Shown: positions 47,290 to 59,159, numbered from the stretch's first letter. The stretch: 64,000 nucleotides of DNA from Anaspis maculata (GCA_949128115.1 OX421962.1:96460935-96524934), one strand, 5' to 3'. Program-made: numbers and translations. The notes: generated by a model from the letters alone, not told the origin.

Positions 47290-48735
47290 CACTTCGGTTA
47301 TGGAAGGTTTCTGAAGGTTTCTCTTGAAAGCGGGCGACATTCTTCAGTAATTTTACGCCGCAGTTTTTCAATCGACTCTGGCTGAGTTTTAAGAGCAACA
47401 GACTTCAAGTAATCCCACACAAACAAGTCTAGAAGAGTCAATTCCGGTGATTTGGGAGGCCATTCAATGGGTTTTGTTCTGCCAATCTATACAGGGTGAT
47501 TCACCACCAAATAGACATAGCCTAAGGGTAGGTCCAGTTTTACCAGGCAAACCAGGATCAGGCTTTGAAATTTTTCTAACACTGTTTGTTTCGAAGTTAC
47601 AGGGTGATTCATGTATGTTGTCGAATTTTTTGACAAGCCGTATCTTCAGAACGACCGAATGGATTGGATTGAAATTTTGTGAGTTGATTCTACCATTGAT
47701 ATCTGACACATCGCTCTATCAAACAGTTTGAAGTTTCCAGGGCCGGCCTTGTAACAAAATCTCCAAAGCTTTTTTCTAAAAAAGACATTCTGTATGCATA
47801 TTTTTCGAATTTCATTCTCAAAATCGGAAACTACATCAAACATGCTAATAATATCGCAAAAAAAATTGCTTGACACCATTGAGCTGTCAAGAAAATTTTG
47901 ACAATCGCAAGATTTTTGAGGTTAGGATTTTTTCTAAATTATTATTTTCAAATACTTGCAAATGATCTATTATGGCCCTGAATTTCAGCCGTTTTGTCAG
48001 ACACATGAAAATGACATTTTTCTCGTTTTCTCAGAAGTAACAAAAAATTTCATCAAAATTTTCAAAACATTTTTGATATGTTCCTCAATTTTAGCTCAAT
48101 TTGGGATAGAAGTGAAGCTGAGGGACCTTACAATAATTTTTTTAAATTCGGCTGAAACTTTTTGTTACTACTGAGAAAACGAGAAAAATGTAATTTTTAT
48201 TTATATGACGAAATGACTGAAATTTGGGGCCATAATGAATCATTTGTGAATATTTTGAAATATTATTTACAAAAAATCCTAACCTCAAAAATCATCAGGA
48301 TTATCAATTTTCTTTTGACAGCTTGATGGTGCCAAGCAATTTTTTTCGCGATATTGATAGCATGTTTTATGTTGTTTCTGAATATGAAAATGAATTTTGA
48401 ATAATATGCATACGGAGTGTCTTATTGAAAAAAGCTTTCAAATTTTTTTTTTCAAGGCCGGCCCTAGAAATTTTGAACTCTTTGGTAGAGCGATGTGTCA
48501 GATATCAATAGAAGAATAAACCCACAAAATTTCAAACCAATCTGTTGGGTTGTTCAAAAGTTATGGCCTGTCAAAAAATTCTACGAAATACATGAATCAC
48601 CCTGTAGCTTCGAAACGAACAGCGTTAAGAAAATTTCAAAGCCAGATCCAGGTTTGCCTGGAAAAACTGGACCTGCCCTTGAGCTATGTCCATTTGGTGG
48701 TGAATCACCCTGTATACCGATCTGTATATTGGGGA
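47290..48735 (-). pseudogene. third mariner-family transposase fragment, split by a palindrome
   Basis: On the minus strand, 47290-47487 matches copy 1 at 23400-23570: the LKSVALKTQPESIEEL-type region and the SPELTLLDLF-like block. The match then jumps across the inserted palindrome and resumes at 48715-48735 (accgatctgtatattgg), as in copy 1 at 23578-23594. Beyond 48735 it is replaced by the 16-bp minisatellite. Only the C-terminal region survives and it is non-functional. Confidence 0.75.
47492..48712. mobile_element. palindromic TA-flanked element, CAGGGTGATTCACC ends, 1221 bp
   Basis: The left end CAGGGTGATTCACCACCAAAT is complemented at the right by the same sequence. TA lies outside both ends (47490-47491 and 48713-48714). 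The arms are inverted copies; for example ggtccagttttaccaggcaa and its reverse near 48660, and ttgacaagccgtatcttcag and its reverse near 48560. They turn near 48100. A second CAGGGTGATTCATG occurs inside each arm at about 47600. The uninterrupted site is seen in the related transposase copy near 23575. No transposase frame. Confidence 0.9.
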
Positions 48736-49021
48736 GTCGGACAACTCATCGACACCCAACTCATCGACAGGATAACTTGCCGACACCTAACTCATCGACA
48801 AGACAACTCATCAACAAGACAACTCGCCAACAAGACAACTCGCCGACAGGACAACTCACCGACAGGAAAACTCATCGACAAGACAACTCATCGACGAAAC
48901 AACTCGCCGACAGGACAGCTCATCGACAAGACAACTCTTCGACAGGACAACTCGCCGACGGGACAACTCACCGACGAGACAACTCGACGACAGGACAATT
49001 ATTCGCGCGGACAATTCTTCA
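48736..49021. repeat. 16-bp minisatellite, about 18 copies
   Basis: Tandem units of the form RACAACTCRYCGACAR run without spacers, ending in degenerate ggacaattattcgcg units. Two overlapping plus-strand frames (from 48495 and 48550) rich in T, R, Q and D are translations of this array. A reverse-complement relic (gtcctgtcgacgagttgtct) occurs at 52316-52337, on the far side of the large array. Confidence 0.9.
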
Positions 49022-50100
49022 CGCCAGGGGGCCACATAGGACTCTAAGAAGCCTGATGAGGCACAAAGAAGCTTTCTAAGATCCTAGAAACTTTGAGAAA
49101 TCAGAAGGGGGCACCCAGACACTTGAGGAAACGAGGGAGCCCCGTAGAACTCTGACCAACACATAAAGACTAACAGGAGCTAACTAGAGCTTGGAAAACT
49201 AACACAATGATAAAAGGAGCTCAGCAGGACTACAAATGTAACATGAAGACACAGAGGGGCCACATAGGACTTTGAAAAACCCAATATGGCACAAAATAGC
49301 TTTCTAAAATTCCAGAAACATCGAGAAGTCAGAAGGGGGTAACCGGGTCTGCAAACGATTATTGAAGACACAAGGGGGCTCAATAGGGCTCTAAACGGTA
49401 CTTAAAGATACGAGGGGGCTCAGTAGGGCTTGAAACGCTTCGATGAAGACACAAGAGGGGAGAGGTTTCTCAAAATCAGACAAAGACCTGGCGGGGTTTA
49501 CTGAGGCTCCCAATGACACTTGGGGACACGAGGGGGCCCCGTAGAACTTTGACCAACACATGAAGACTAACAGGAGCTAACTAGAGCTGAGAAAACTAAC
49601 ACATTGAAAAAAGGGGCTCAGCAGGGCTACAAATGGAACATAAAGACACAAGGGGGCTCAATAGAGCCCCAAACAGTACTTGAAGATACAAGGGGCCCAG
49701 TAGGGCTTGAAACGCTTCAATGTAGACACAAGAGAGGAGATGCCTCTGAAAATCGGACGAAGGCCTGGCGGGGTTCACTGGTGCTCCAAATGACACTTCG
49801 GGACACGAGGGGGCCAAGTAAACCTTCGACCAACACATAAAGTAACAGGAGCTAACTAGAGCTTGGAAAACATTGAAAAAAGGCGTTTAGCAAGGCTACA
49901 AATGAAACATAAAGACACATGGGGGCCACATAGGGCTTTGAAAAACCTAATATGGCACAAAGGAGCTTTCTAAGATTCCAGAATTATCTAGAAGTCAAAA
50001 GAGGGTAACCGGGTCTGCAAACGATAATTGAAGACACAAGGGGGCTCAATAGGGCTCCAAACAGTACATGAAGATACAAGGGGGGGCTCAGTATATTTAA
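49022..50100. repeat. degenerate tandem array, forward half
   Basis: Short modules of about 50-60 bp (gacacaagggggctcaatag, tagggcttgaaacgcttc, gaccaacacataaagact, aggagctaactagagct) recur in a fixed order. Three larger repeats can be followed from the tract gaccaacacat at about 49152, 49550 and 49827. The modules resemble one another, so this is a two-level array. Several frames translate it; none is a gene. Confidence 0.85.
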
Positions 50101-52275
50101 ATAGCTTTCGTCCGATTTTCAAAAGCCTCTCCTCTTTTGTGTTTAAATTGAAGCGTTTCAAGCCCTTTTGAGCCCCCTCGTATCTTAAAGTGTCCTTTGG
50201 AGCCCTACTGAGCCCCCTTGTCTCTTCAATTATCGTTTGCGGGCCAGGTGACTCTCTTAAGATTTCTTGATGTTTCTGGAATCTTAGAAAGCTTCTTTGT
50301 GTCTAAGAGCCCTATGTGCCCCCCCCCCCCTGTGTCCTTATGTTTTATTTGTAGCCCTGCTGAGCCCCTTCCTACATTGTCTCAGTTTTCGAAGCTCTGG
50401 TTAGCTCCTATGAGTCTTTATATTGTTGGTCAAAGTTCTACAGGGCTCCCCAAGCTCCCTTTATGTCTCAAAGTGTCATAAGATTCCTATGCTCCCTGAT
50501 ATCTACATTGAAGTGTTTCAAACCCTGCCAAGCCTCCTTGTATCTTCAAGTATCGTTTGGAGCCCTAATGAGCCCCCTTGTGTCTACAACTATCGTTTGA
50601 TACCCTGGTCACCCTTTCTGACATCTCGATATGTCTGACATCTTAGAAAGCTCCCTTGTGCCTTTCCAGGTGTTAGTGTGTTTAGTCCCGTTGTGTTGCC
50701 TTACTTGCACCGGCCTAGTGCCGCGGGTTCGGCGAAATCTGTCACTGCTGTCAAGTGACAGAATAACCAAATAAATAAATAGACAAACGACACTTTACAG
50801 ATTTTATCCTTTATTACTGGGTAAGTTCAGCTGCGTTAATTATAGCTCGTATTTGGTGTTCACGACACTTGTTTCCAGCCCTCTTGACCGCCGCCTTGAC
50901 CGCCTGCGGCACCACCACCACCCCCAAGAGGTGGAGTGAGGTTATGTTCCTGATCGCAGGGCCCCCTAAATCCGCTCTGAAAACGCAAAACACGGCCGAA
51001 AGCTTCACGTAACGCACCTCTCGGAAGGGTGTCCCGTCCGCGACCTAGTGAGCTCACCCGGCGACGAAATTGGATAACCCGAACCTACGCAGTGGTTATT
51101 GTGCAAACGTGCACCGAACGAAATGCCGCGCTCTACGCCTTCTTACAGAATCAGAGGGTTAGTGAAAAGAAACGGGAGAAATCCTCACGACAGTCCAGGA
51201 GCAGCAGCAGTAGCCAGGAAGGTCTCCACGACGGTCCGGTGTCACCGATGTCTGGAGGACCACGAAGTAGCTGCAGCACAGGCGAACGAGTAACTGGGGG
51301 TAGTTGACGACCTTGCTGGTACCAGTAGTCGGCCTCGGAAGTGTGTTGGTCGTCGCAAGACGGGGACTGAAGTCCCACGATGGAAAATGGCTCGCCTTAG
51401 GTGAAACACCTGATGGTCGACGTGGTATGTGTTACTTGCCGAGTCTGGCTGGGGTGACGGCTATGATTTTTCCTTTTAGGGAAACCCCACGGGCCTTCGT
51501 GGCTGCCACTGCCAAATTGGATGGCTTCGCTGGCCTGTACCCTGGCACCTGACGGAGCGCAAAACATATTACGGCTCTGGACCGAATTCAAACTCAAGTA
51601 CTCACCTTGACTTGCAACGAGATCGTTCCCAGAGTCCTCAACTCACGATCTCTTCCCTTACAGCGCACGGGGCACTTTTAATATCGCAGAACTGTTACAA
51701 GCAAGGTGCCGTACAAAAGGAATCTGACAGGTGTCAAGTATTTAAATTCCTTATCAGTCCAGAGCCGCAAAAACGAAGTTGCAACTATCCGCCTGATAAG
51801 GCGCGAACCATTTGAATCTTTGTATCCATTTGGGAATAAATGAAATCTTGCCCGTAACACAGGTTTATCAGAGCCTTATTAAGCCCCTCTGTGACTTCAT
51901 GTGTCATTTGGAGCCCTAGTGAGCCCCATCAGTCCTTCTTGCGATATTCACAGCCCTATCCTCTCTTGGTCTACATTGTAGTGGTTTAGGCTCTGCTGAG
52001 CACCCTTGTGTCTTCTAATGTCGTTTGGAGCCCCATTGAGCCCATCAACCCTTTTTGTGTTATTCGAAGCCCTATCTAGCCTTGTGTCTACATTTTGGCG
52101 ATTTGAGCCCTGCCAGCCTCCTTGTGTCTTCAAGTATCGTCGAGGGCCCTAGTGAGCTCTGCCAGGTCTTCCTGTGATATTCAGAGCCCTATCCTCCCTC
52201 GTGTATACATTGTAGGATTCAAAATCTTGCTGAGCCCCCTTGTGTCTTGAAGTGTTCTTTAGAGCGCCAATAAGC
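50101..52275. repeat. degenerate tandem array, reversed half
   Basis: The same modules occur in reverse complement (agcccccttgtgtcttcaa, gaagcgtttcaagccc). The switch lies at about 50095-50110, next to tatatttaaatag. The reversed half is interrupted by a solo LTR at 50671-51859 and resumes with agagccttattaagcccc. C runs occur, for example near 50320. Confidence 0.85.
50671..51859 (-). mobile_element. solo LTR, 1189 bp, with CAGG duplication
   Basis: On the minus strand it begins TGTTACGGGCAAGATTTC and ends AACACACTAACA, so TG...CA. CAGG lies outside both ends (50667-50670 and 51860-51863). Near the minus-strand 3' side, cagtaataaaggataaaat supplies a polyadenylation signal (about 50805-50815), and a TTTATTTATT tract follows. 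It is GC-richer than the array. No gag or pol remnant adjoins, so it is solo. Frames of 60-90 codons inside show no domain. Confidence 0.8.
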
Positions 52276-53190
52276 TCGGTCATGCGCAAGCGCAATGCTT
52301 CATGTCGGCGTGTTGTCCTGTCGACGAGTTGTCTTGTCCTGCAAGTGATATGGAGACACTATGATGTGGACACACGTGCAAGCAAGTTAGTGCAAACCCT
52401 CAGTTCCAAGTCTCCCTTCAGGCCGAAGCAATGTTGTCTTTGGAGAAGCTTTTATTGCTGCAAGTGTTCTATTAAAGGATAAGCAACAGGAGCCCCTCCC
52501 CAAAATTGCTCCCTCCCTGCTCAAAATTGTGCAAGAGTCGGGTCCTGAAAAGAAGAATGGATTAACATGTAAATTCAACTGGCTGGCATGGCCTGTGACC
52601 TGTATAATTTAATGAACTTCGTGGGGGACCTCCTGCAGTAAGCTCGTACGGTCCATGATTAAGCTCTGCGACTGTGGATATGGCCCCACGGCTGTCCACG
52701 GGCTTAATTTATATTGTTCGACCTAGTTTGCACAGTCCACATCTTTTCAAGTCGACGGTCGTTCCAAGTCGCCCTTTGTGGCTTGCACATGCTAGCGTTT
52801 TGTCTTTGTCGTCCACACGTACAGACTTCCCGATACAAGCTGGTTCGTACAAGTAAGCGCAAGGTAAAGCTTGTACGTGTAACAGGCCCTTGAAGAAGTG
52901 AAATTTGTCAAACAAGGCAAATATTTCTCAGCAGTCTGTGCAGGGGAGTATGACCACACGTCGATGCCACATGCTGATGCTGATAAGCGGTGAGAAGTTG
53001 GCACTCTTTAGTGAGCCTGAGCAGGTACAACACAAGCTCATGCCCCTCGTGGTAGTGGAAGATTAGGCTAATCTTTGGTTAGAGGTGGTGACCGGTGCTA
53101 TGCGCAGGCCAGGAGATAATGGTGCAGGGAATATTCTTCGATGTGGACATCACTCAATAGAGTATTATCCTCTTGAAAAATTTTCTTTTT
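52276..53190. other. unassigned DNA
   Basis: The first 60 bases carry the inverted relic of the 16-bp minisatellite. The remainder is moderately GC-rich with only short overlapping frames and no recognised motif. Confidence 0.4.
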
Positions 53191-53199
53191 TTCGATGGA

Positions 53200-53455
53200 A
53201 TCAGAAACTATATTGAAAAATAACTGACCCGTATTTTTTTATTCAGCCAAAAATCGTATCGTTTGGCCGCAATAAATAAACGAAATTCCTATATTCTGCC
53301 TATTTCTGACGTCATTTACACAGGCAGTATAGGCGGTGACTCGCTGTGACGTCAGAACTAGTTGATGTTATTTATTAATTGCGCCCAAACGGTACGGTTT
53401 TTGACTGAATAAAAAAACACGGGTCAATTATTTTTCAATGTAGTTTCCATTTCGA
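53200..53455. mobile_element. small palindromic element of about 255 bp
   Basis: The left part gaaactatattgaaaaataa, then ctgacccgtatttttttatt, is complemented at the right around aataaaaaaacacgggtcaa and ttatttttcaatgtagtttc. The turn is near 53325, around two tgacgtca-type motifs (gacgtca at 53309 and 53350). Ends fade rather than stop sharply, so the target duplication is not assigned. Confidence 0.7.
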
Positions 53456-53489
53456 TCAATGCAAGGCAGGAATCAGGTGTAGATTTAGA

Positions 53490-55660
53490 TTCTAGTACAG
53501 GAATTTTAGCTGAAATATCACTTCAACCTCAAAAAAAATACTGTAGTTGTGAAAATCACAGGTTCTGTTCAGAATTTTGTGCTCTTTCCAAATTTTTGGG
53601 TTTCAGAAAAATCCCATCGGAGGCTTTTTTTTTTAGAGCTGTCAAAAGTCTGAAGACTGATAATTCTGAACAATTTCAAATTAAGCTCAGTTTTTCATGA
53701 GATTTCAAGTATACACAGTTATGTGGAGACTGCAAATGTTGAGAATGAACATACGAACAACTCTAAACCAAACACGATGGAAAATTTCATAGTTCTGTTG
53801 GAATATTCTGATTTTTTCTGTCAAATGTATATGATACAGGGAAAATAGTAAAAAAATCACTGGAACCTTGGAAAAAGTATGGACGTCCTGAAAATTTCAT
53901 ATTCTGTTCAGAATTGGATGCCCTTCTACATACCTGAAAGTGACAGAAATCCCACCCCGGTGTTTTAAGTTATTGGAGGGGGGGTGATCAGTTGCAACTC
54001 AAAATGGAGGGGATGAAACCCGTTAATCCATTGGATGCAAATACATCTCATTTCGACGCATCATATCTCGTTGATACCATTTTGGAACAAAAAGTGTCGA
54101 TCATTGTTGAGGGGGGGTCGTGGGAGGGGCGGAGCTCGGCTAGGTGATTCTTTTTGTTTTCCTGGTCATATATAACCGATCACGACAAGTTTGGTATTTT
54201 TTTCGACTAAATTGAAACTCCTGACCTCGAATCTGATGTGTAAATTTGAATAGAAACAAGTTTGAACAAGTTAACTTGAAAAAACTTGTTTTTTTCTTTG
54301 GCAATTTTGGCAGTTTTTTTTTCACTGTTAGAGGTCTGAAATCCTCAAAAATATTCCAAGAACCATTAGATTCAAGTGTCTTTTTCATGAAAATCATTGA
54401 CTCAACGTATTATTCTGTTTTTTGATATTAAAAAATCAATTTGAACCTGTGAGTCGATCCGGCGTGGTGTCTACTACTGACCAGAACACTACAACATGCA
54501 CCTGCAAATATAAATAGCTCAAACTCAAAACCCTGCAGAGCGATCCACAGCGATTTTGTTTTATGTTATAGCAAATTCAATTCTGCAGAGATTCTTGAAC
54601 TTTCAAAGATAAGTTATTATTTGTTCAATAGTTTGAGCTACTTTTATTTGCAAGCGCATGTTTTAGTGTTCTGGTTATTAGTAGAAACCGCGCCGGACCG
54701 ACTCACAGGTTCAAATTGATTTTTTAATATCCAGAAACAAAATAGTACATCGAGTAGATGATTTTCGTAAAGGAGACACTTCAATATAAGGGACCATGAA
54801 CTATTCTCTAGGGATTCAGACCTCTAACAGTAAAAAAAAATTTGTCAAAATTGCCAAAGAAAAAAACAAGTTTTTTCAAGTTAACTTGTTCAAACTTCTT
54901 TCTATTCAAATTTACACATCGGATTCGAGGTCAGGAGTTTCAATTTAGTCGGAAAAGATACCAAACTTGTCGTGATCGGTTATATATGACCAGGAAAACA
55001 AAAAGAATCACCTAGCCGAGCTCCGCCCCTCCCACGACCCCCCCTCAACAATGATCGACACTTTTTGTTCCAAAATGGTATCAACGAGATATGATGCGTC
55101 GAAATGAGATGTATTTGCATCCAATGGATTAACGGGTTTCATCCCCTCCATTTTGAGTTGCAACTGATCACCCCCCCCCCTCCAATAACTTAAAACCTCG
55201 GGGTGGGATTTCTGTCAATTTCAGGTATGTAGAAGGGCATCCAATTCTGAACAGAATATGAAATTTTCAGGACGTCCATACTTTTTCCAAGGTTTCAGTG
55301 ATTTTTTTACTATTTTCCCTGTATCATATACATTTGACACAAAAAATCAGAATATTCCAACAGAACTATGAAATTTTCCATCGTGTTTGGTTTAGAGTTG
55401 TTCGTTTGTTCATTCTCAACATTTGCAGTCTCCACATAACTGTGTATACTTGAAATCTCATGAAAAACTGAGCTTAATTTGAAATTGTTCAGAATTATCA
55501 GTCTTCAGACTTTTGACAGCTCTAAAAAAAAAGCCTCCGATGGGATTTTTCTGAAACCCAAAAATTTGGGAAGAGCACAAAATTCTGAACAGAACCTGTG
55601 ATTTTCACGACTACAGTATTTTTTTTGAGGTCAAAATCTATTTTTCTTGGGCTATTCCTC
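53490..55660. mobile_element. palindromic element related to the 17-22 kb giant palindrome
   Basis: Left arm 53490-54530 and right arm 54560-55660 are inverted copies: tgtgaaaatcacaggttctg and its reverse near 55600, and ggacgtcctgaaaatttcat with its reverse near 55260. The inner part, with caagttaacttgaaaaaact and gtctactactgaccagaac, is the same family as 19500-21000. The left arm has lost about 100 bp near the turn relative to the right. Outer ends match the arm-C edge (agtacagga..., caacctc) but a clear TA-bounded terminus was not found. Confidence 0.75.
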
Positions 55661-55664
55661 CTTG

Positions 55665-56034
55665 CTCTTGATTTTCTCACACTCGCATCACGCACTGGCG
55701 CAAAACACAACGTTGTCATTCATGCCCGCTATTACCGCAACCAATATTCCACGTTGGTACGGCAAGTAAACAATACTTGCGGTCGAAGAAACTAATAACA
55801 CGGATGTAATAAGTGATTGATTCACTTCGATACCGAGTTTGTGTCAAAGTGACAGGAACCCGGCAATTTTTGCTTGTTACGCTACTGGAAATTCCGAGTT
55901 CCTGTCACGACTTTCCTTGGCGACTGTCACCACGTTTTGACAAGTTGTCCGTACCCGTATGAGGATTCTTTCCACGGCCTACTTTGATGGAGTGGCCCTA
56001 ATAAGCTGCATTGATGATTGGTGTTCGCCGTTTC
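55665..56034. other. unassigned DNA
   Basis: A short inverted motif (gtgacaggaacccgg ... ccgagttcctgtcac, about 55848-55908) is the only structure seen. Confidence 0.4.
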
Positions 56035-56042
56035 CGCCTGAA

Positions 56043-57211
56043 CACTGGCGGCTCCACGGGGGGTACGACGGTACGGCCGTACCCCCTGTTCGCAAATCAG
56101 GGGCGCCAGACGTCAAGCTCATAATTTTGAAAAAATACACAAGAAGTACCTACCGATGGATTACTCTTTGTAATCAATAATCAACCTGATAAAAGCTTAT
56201 TTGCTTTGGGCGTCGCGCGATCAAATTTTGGAACTATTCTCATAACATCTGTTGAGATGGAAAGAACTTCCACTCACAATCACCATAGTGATTGATCATT
56301 ATACTGACTTCTAAAAAGTTGGAAAATGAACCATTACGAACTATCGACCCGCGGCGCGCTCTGCAGCTACCTTGGCCTTTGGCTGTAATGAGCTTTCTTC
56401 TGTCTCGGTATATGATGTAGGTACTATTACCTACTCACAACGACTAGGGTAATTGATTCATTACATACCTACTATGTAAGAGGGCGAGAAGTGACTCATT
56501 ATAGGTACTTTCTCCGCGGGAAAATGAAGAAATGGTATAGCTTCAGAAGATGAATTCCAGAATAATGCATCCAACCAACCAACCAACGACTGGGGAAATC
56601 CGTATTACCTGAGCCAAGTTTCAGAAAAATTGATTCACCGATCAGGAAGTTATGACAAAAAAATTATTTTCTAATTTCAACTTTTGAACGCTTATAATCC
56701 TGTAAACAAGGTATATGATTGTGAGTACAATAGTACCTATACGTACTCCCAACCCAACAGTAAATGCATCATTCATTACTCATTACTGCCGAGGGCTAGA
56801 ACCTCCCCAGGCTCCGCCAGAACCAAAAGTTGGTCTACGATGACTGAAGAACGACTAAATACCCTCTCAGTGATGGCAGTAGCGGTAAATCCATAAAAAT
56901 CGAAGATTGCATAGTGAAGTTGAAAGGTTCTGCCAATCGGACTTTTACTGTAGTTTTGTAGAATAGATACGTAGAGAAGAGTTCAATTTATGCTCCTCAA
57001 TCCAAGTTGTTGTCATGTTCGTTTTTCTTTGAAAACTGCTTCTGAATACAGAACGGGAGTTCAAGTGAAGTCATAAAATGGGGCTTATTTTGATCGTAGC
57101 CCCCCTATTGTCCAAATAAATTTCGCCTGTACCCCTTTTCGCATGTGTCACTTCAAGGGCGCCTGACCGGTGAACCGTACCCCCTATTCGGAAATGCTGG
57201 AGCCGCCAGTG
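56043..57211. mobile_element. non-autonomous hAT element, copy 2 (1169 bp)
   Basis: Perfect ends CACTGGCGGCTCCA and TGGAGCCGCCAGTG are flanked by the 8-bp duplication CGCCTGAA (56035-56042 and 57212-57219). It matches the copy at 23869-25469 in opposite orientation throughout, but lacks the nested MITE that the other carries. No transposase. Confidence 0.92.
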
Positions 57212-57275
57212 CGCCTGAAATGAGAGGAAAACGAGAGTTGATGCAAAATTTAAGTTGGAATGCCGTAATGATTAA

Positions 57276-57518
57276 GGGCCGTATCCATACCTCGCTTTTA
57301 AGCTAAAAGCGCTATAAGAGCGATGCGCATTTAGAGGCATTTCTCATATTTCTGTGTTTAAAAATACAAATTAACTCGCAAATTGATTGCAATCAAGTAC
57401 AAACAATCGCTCCCAATCGCAATAATGTATTTTTGAACACTGAAATATGAGAACCGCCCCTAAATGCGCATCGCTTTTATAGCGCTTTTAGCTTAAAAGC
57501 GAGGTGTGAATACGGCCC
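57276..57518. mobile_element. palindromic MITE, GGGCCGTATYCA ends, 243 bp
   Basis: Nearly the whole element is inverted: ctcgcttttaagctaaaagc occurs on the left and its complement on the right, with gcgatgcgcatttag following inward. TAA lies outside the left end and AAA outside the right, so a TAA duplication with one change is possible (Harbinger-like). Non-coding. Confidence 0.75.
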
Positions 57519-57539
57519 AAAGTGGAAAGTGAGTGAGAG

Positions 57540-57961
57540 TATGTCTATTTTATGTCTACTCATAGAATCATGGATGATGTGATACAAAACAGGTCAATAA
57601 TAATCACAATAACAATATGAAACCGATATGAGAAAAGTTGCCGTGAGCGTAGTCCTCTTGGGAGTTTTTGCAGTATTTCGTTTGGCGTGCCGGCGAACTG
57701 GATCAATTTTCAATCGCTTTTGGAAGTTTCGTATTTTCCGCAGGTTTCAGACTTCAGAGGTTCAATTTCCATTACTTTTGAAGTCGTTGCAGTGTTGCCA
57801 ATGAAGTTTTCTCAAAAAAATTACCGTGTGAGACTAGCTCTTGTCTACCGTCTACCATCAGTATGATTTGCCAAAGTTGTAGTCTACATTATTTTAGGAT
57901 AGTGAATTGAGGAAAATATGGTTCAGCTGTGAATGCTTCTGAGTTTGTTATGCTGCAGATA
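57540..57961. repeat. LRR unit 2, gene-downstream spacer
   Basis: Direct match to 33340-33732: gaacaggtcaataata-type start, then gatgccgcgtgagc-like, ttcgtattctccgcag-like and gtctaccatcagtat tracts. It is interrupted by the palindrome at 57964. Confidence 0.75.
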
Positions 57962-57963
57962 TA

Positions 57964-59159
57964 CAGGGTGATTCATGAGTTACCTTACATTGGCTAATGG
58001 GAGATAGAGGACTCCAAGGCGAGTCAGGATCCACAGAAGAAATTTTGTTTTCTCCATTGGTTACGAAGATACAGGGTGTTTTGTGTGTTTCGTATAATAC
58101 TTTGATAAGCGATATTTCTGAAACGGTTAAAGATATTTAGTTGAAATTCACCAGTAATATTTCTCTGTTGGAAGTTATCCAGAAGCCATACCGGGTAAGT
58201 CAAAATCCAGGGCCGGGCTGAAAAAAATGTGCCCTTTTGTTATTTGATCAAAAAGTACATTTTTTTGACCGCTTTTTTCAAAAACTGCTATCGGATCCGA
58301 AAAGCTAAGGGAAGATGCTTCAAGAATCACTCTTCAATTTAGATGGAGAATCACTCTTTAATTTAGATGGCACACTTGAACCGTTGGGACAATCAAATTA
58401 AAAGTGAAATTTGTAGGTATGTTTCCATTTTCGACCGGACATAATTGACTCATTGTTTTATTGAATTTATTCACATTCATTTTTGAGCTTGCCTCTGTGG
58501 AATAGAAGAGATTGGTTGAAAGAAAAATTCCATAGTCGGAGATACTTTTTTACGACCAAATCGAGTCTAATTTTGTGTTTCACTCTCGAATTCGTCAATA
58601 AAAAAATTGTCGGCTCTGGAATTTTTCTTTCAACCAAGCCCTTTTAATCAACAGAGATAAGCCAAAAAATGAATTTGAATGAATTCAATCAAACAATGAG
58701 TCGATTATGTCCGGTTGAAAGTGGAAACTTACTCACAAATTTTACTTTTAATTTTATTGTCGAACCGGTTTAGGTGAGCCATCTAAATTGAAGACTGATT
58801 CTTGGAGCATTTTTCCTTAGCTTTTCGAATCCAATAACAGTTTTCCAAAAAAGCGGTCAGAAAATGTACTTTTTGTTCAAATAACAAAAGGGTACATTTT
58901 TTTCTAGCCCAGCCCTGGAATTTGACTTACCCGGTATGGCTTCTGGATAAGTTCCAACAGAGAAATATTACAGGTAAATTTCAACAAAATATCTCTAGCC
59001 GTTTCAGAAATATCGCTGATCAAAGTTTTATACGAAACATACAAAACACCCTGTATCTTCGTAATCATTCGAGAAAAAAATTTCTTCTGTGGATCCTGAC
59101 TCGCCTCGAAGTCCTCTATCACCCATTAGTCTATGTAAGGTCACTCGTGAATCACCCTG
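57964..59159. mobile_element. palindromic TA-flanked element, CAGGGTGATTCATG ends, 1196 bp
   Basis: The ends CAGGGTGATTCATGAGT and the complement of CAGGGTGATTCACGAGT are inverted, with TA outside each (57962-57963 and 59160-59161). Arms of about 600 bp turn near 58570. A second CAGGGTG lies 110 bases inside each end (for example 58073). LRR unit 1 retains the unoccupied site at about 33730 (gcagatacaatttccgcaaa). It splits the 3' flank of the LRR pseudogene. No transposase. Confidence 0.9.

Noticed and set aside
48736..49021. CRISPR-like repeat array
   Set aside because: The 16-bp units abut without unique spacers, in an insect-like context.
48495..49079. Two overlapping frames of 165-194 codons
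   Set aside because: They translate the 16-bp minisatellite (the unit is not a multiple of three, so both frames stay open) and have no domain.
51029..51307. Serine/arginine-rich plus-strand frame
   Set aside because: It lies within the solo LTR and antiparallel to its orientation; composition reflects GC-rich LTR DNA.
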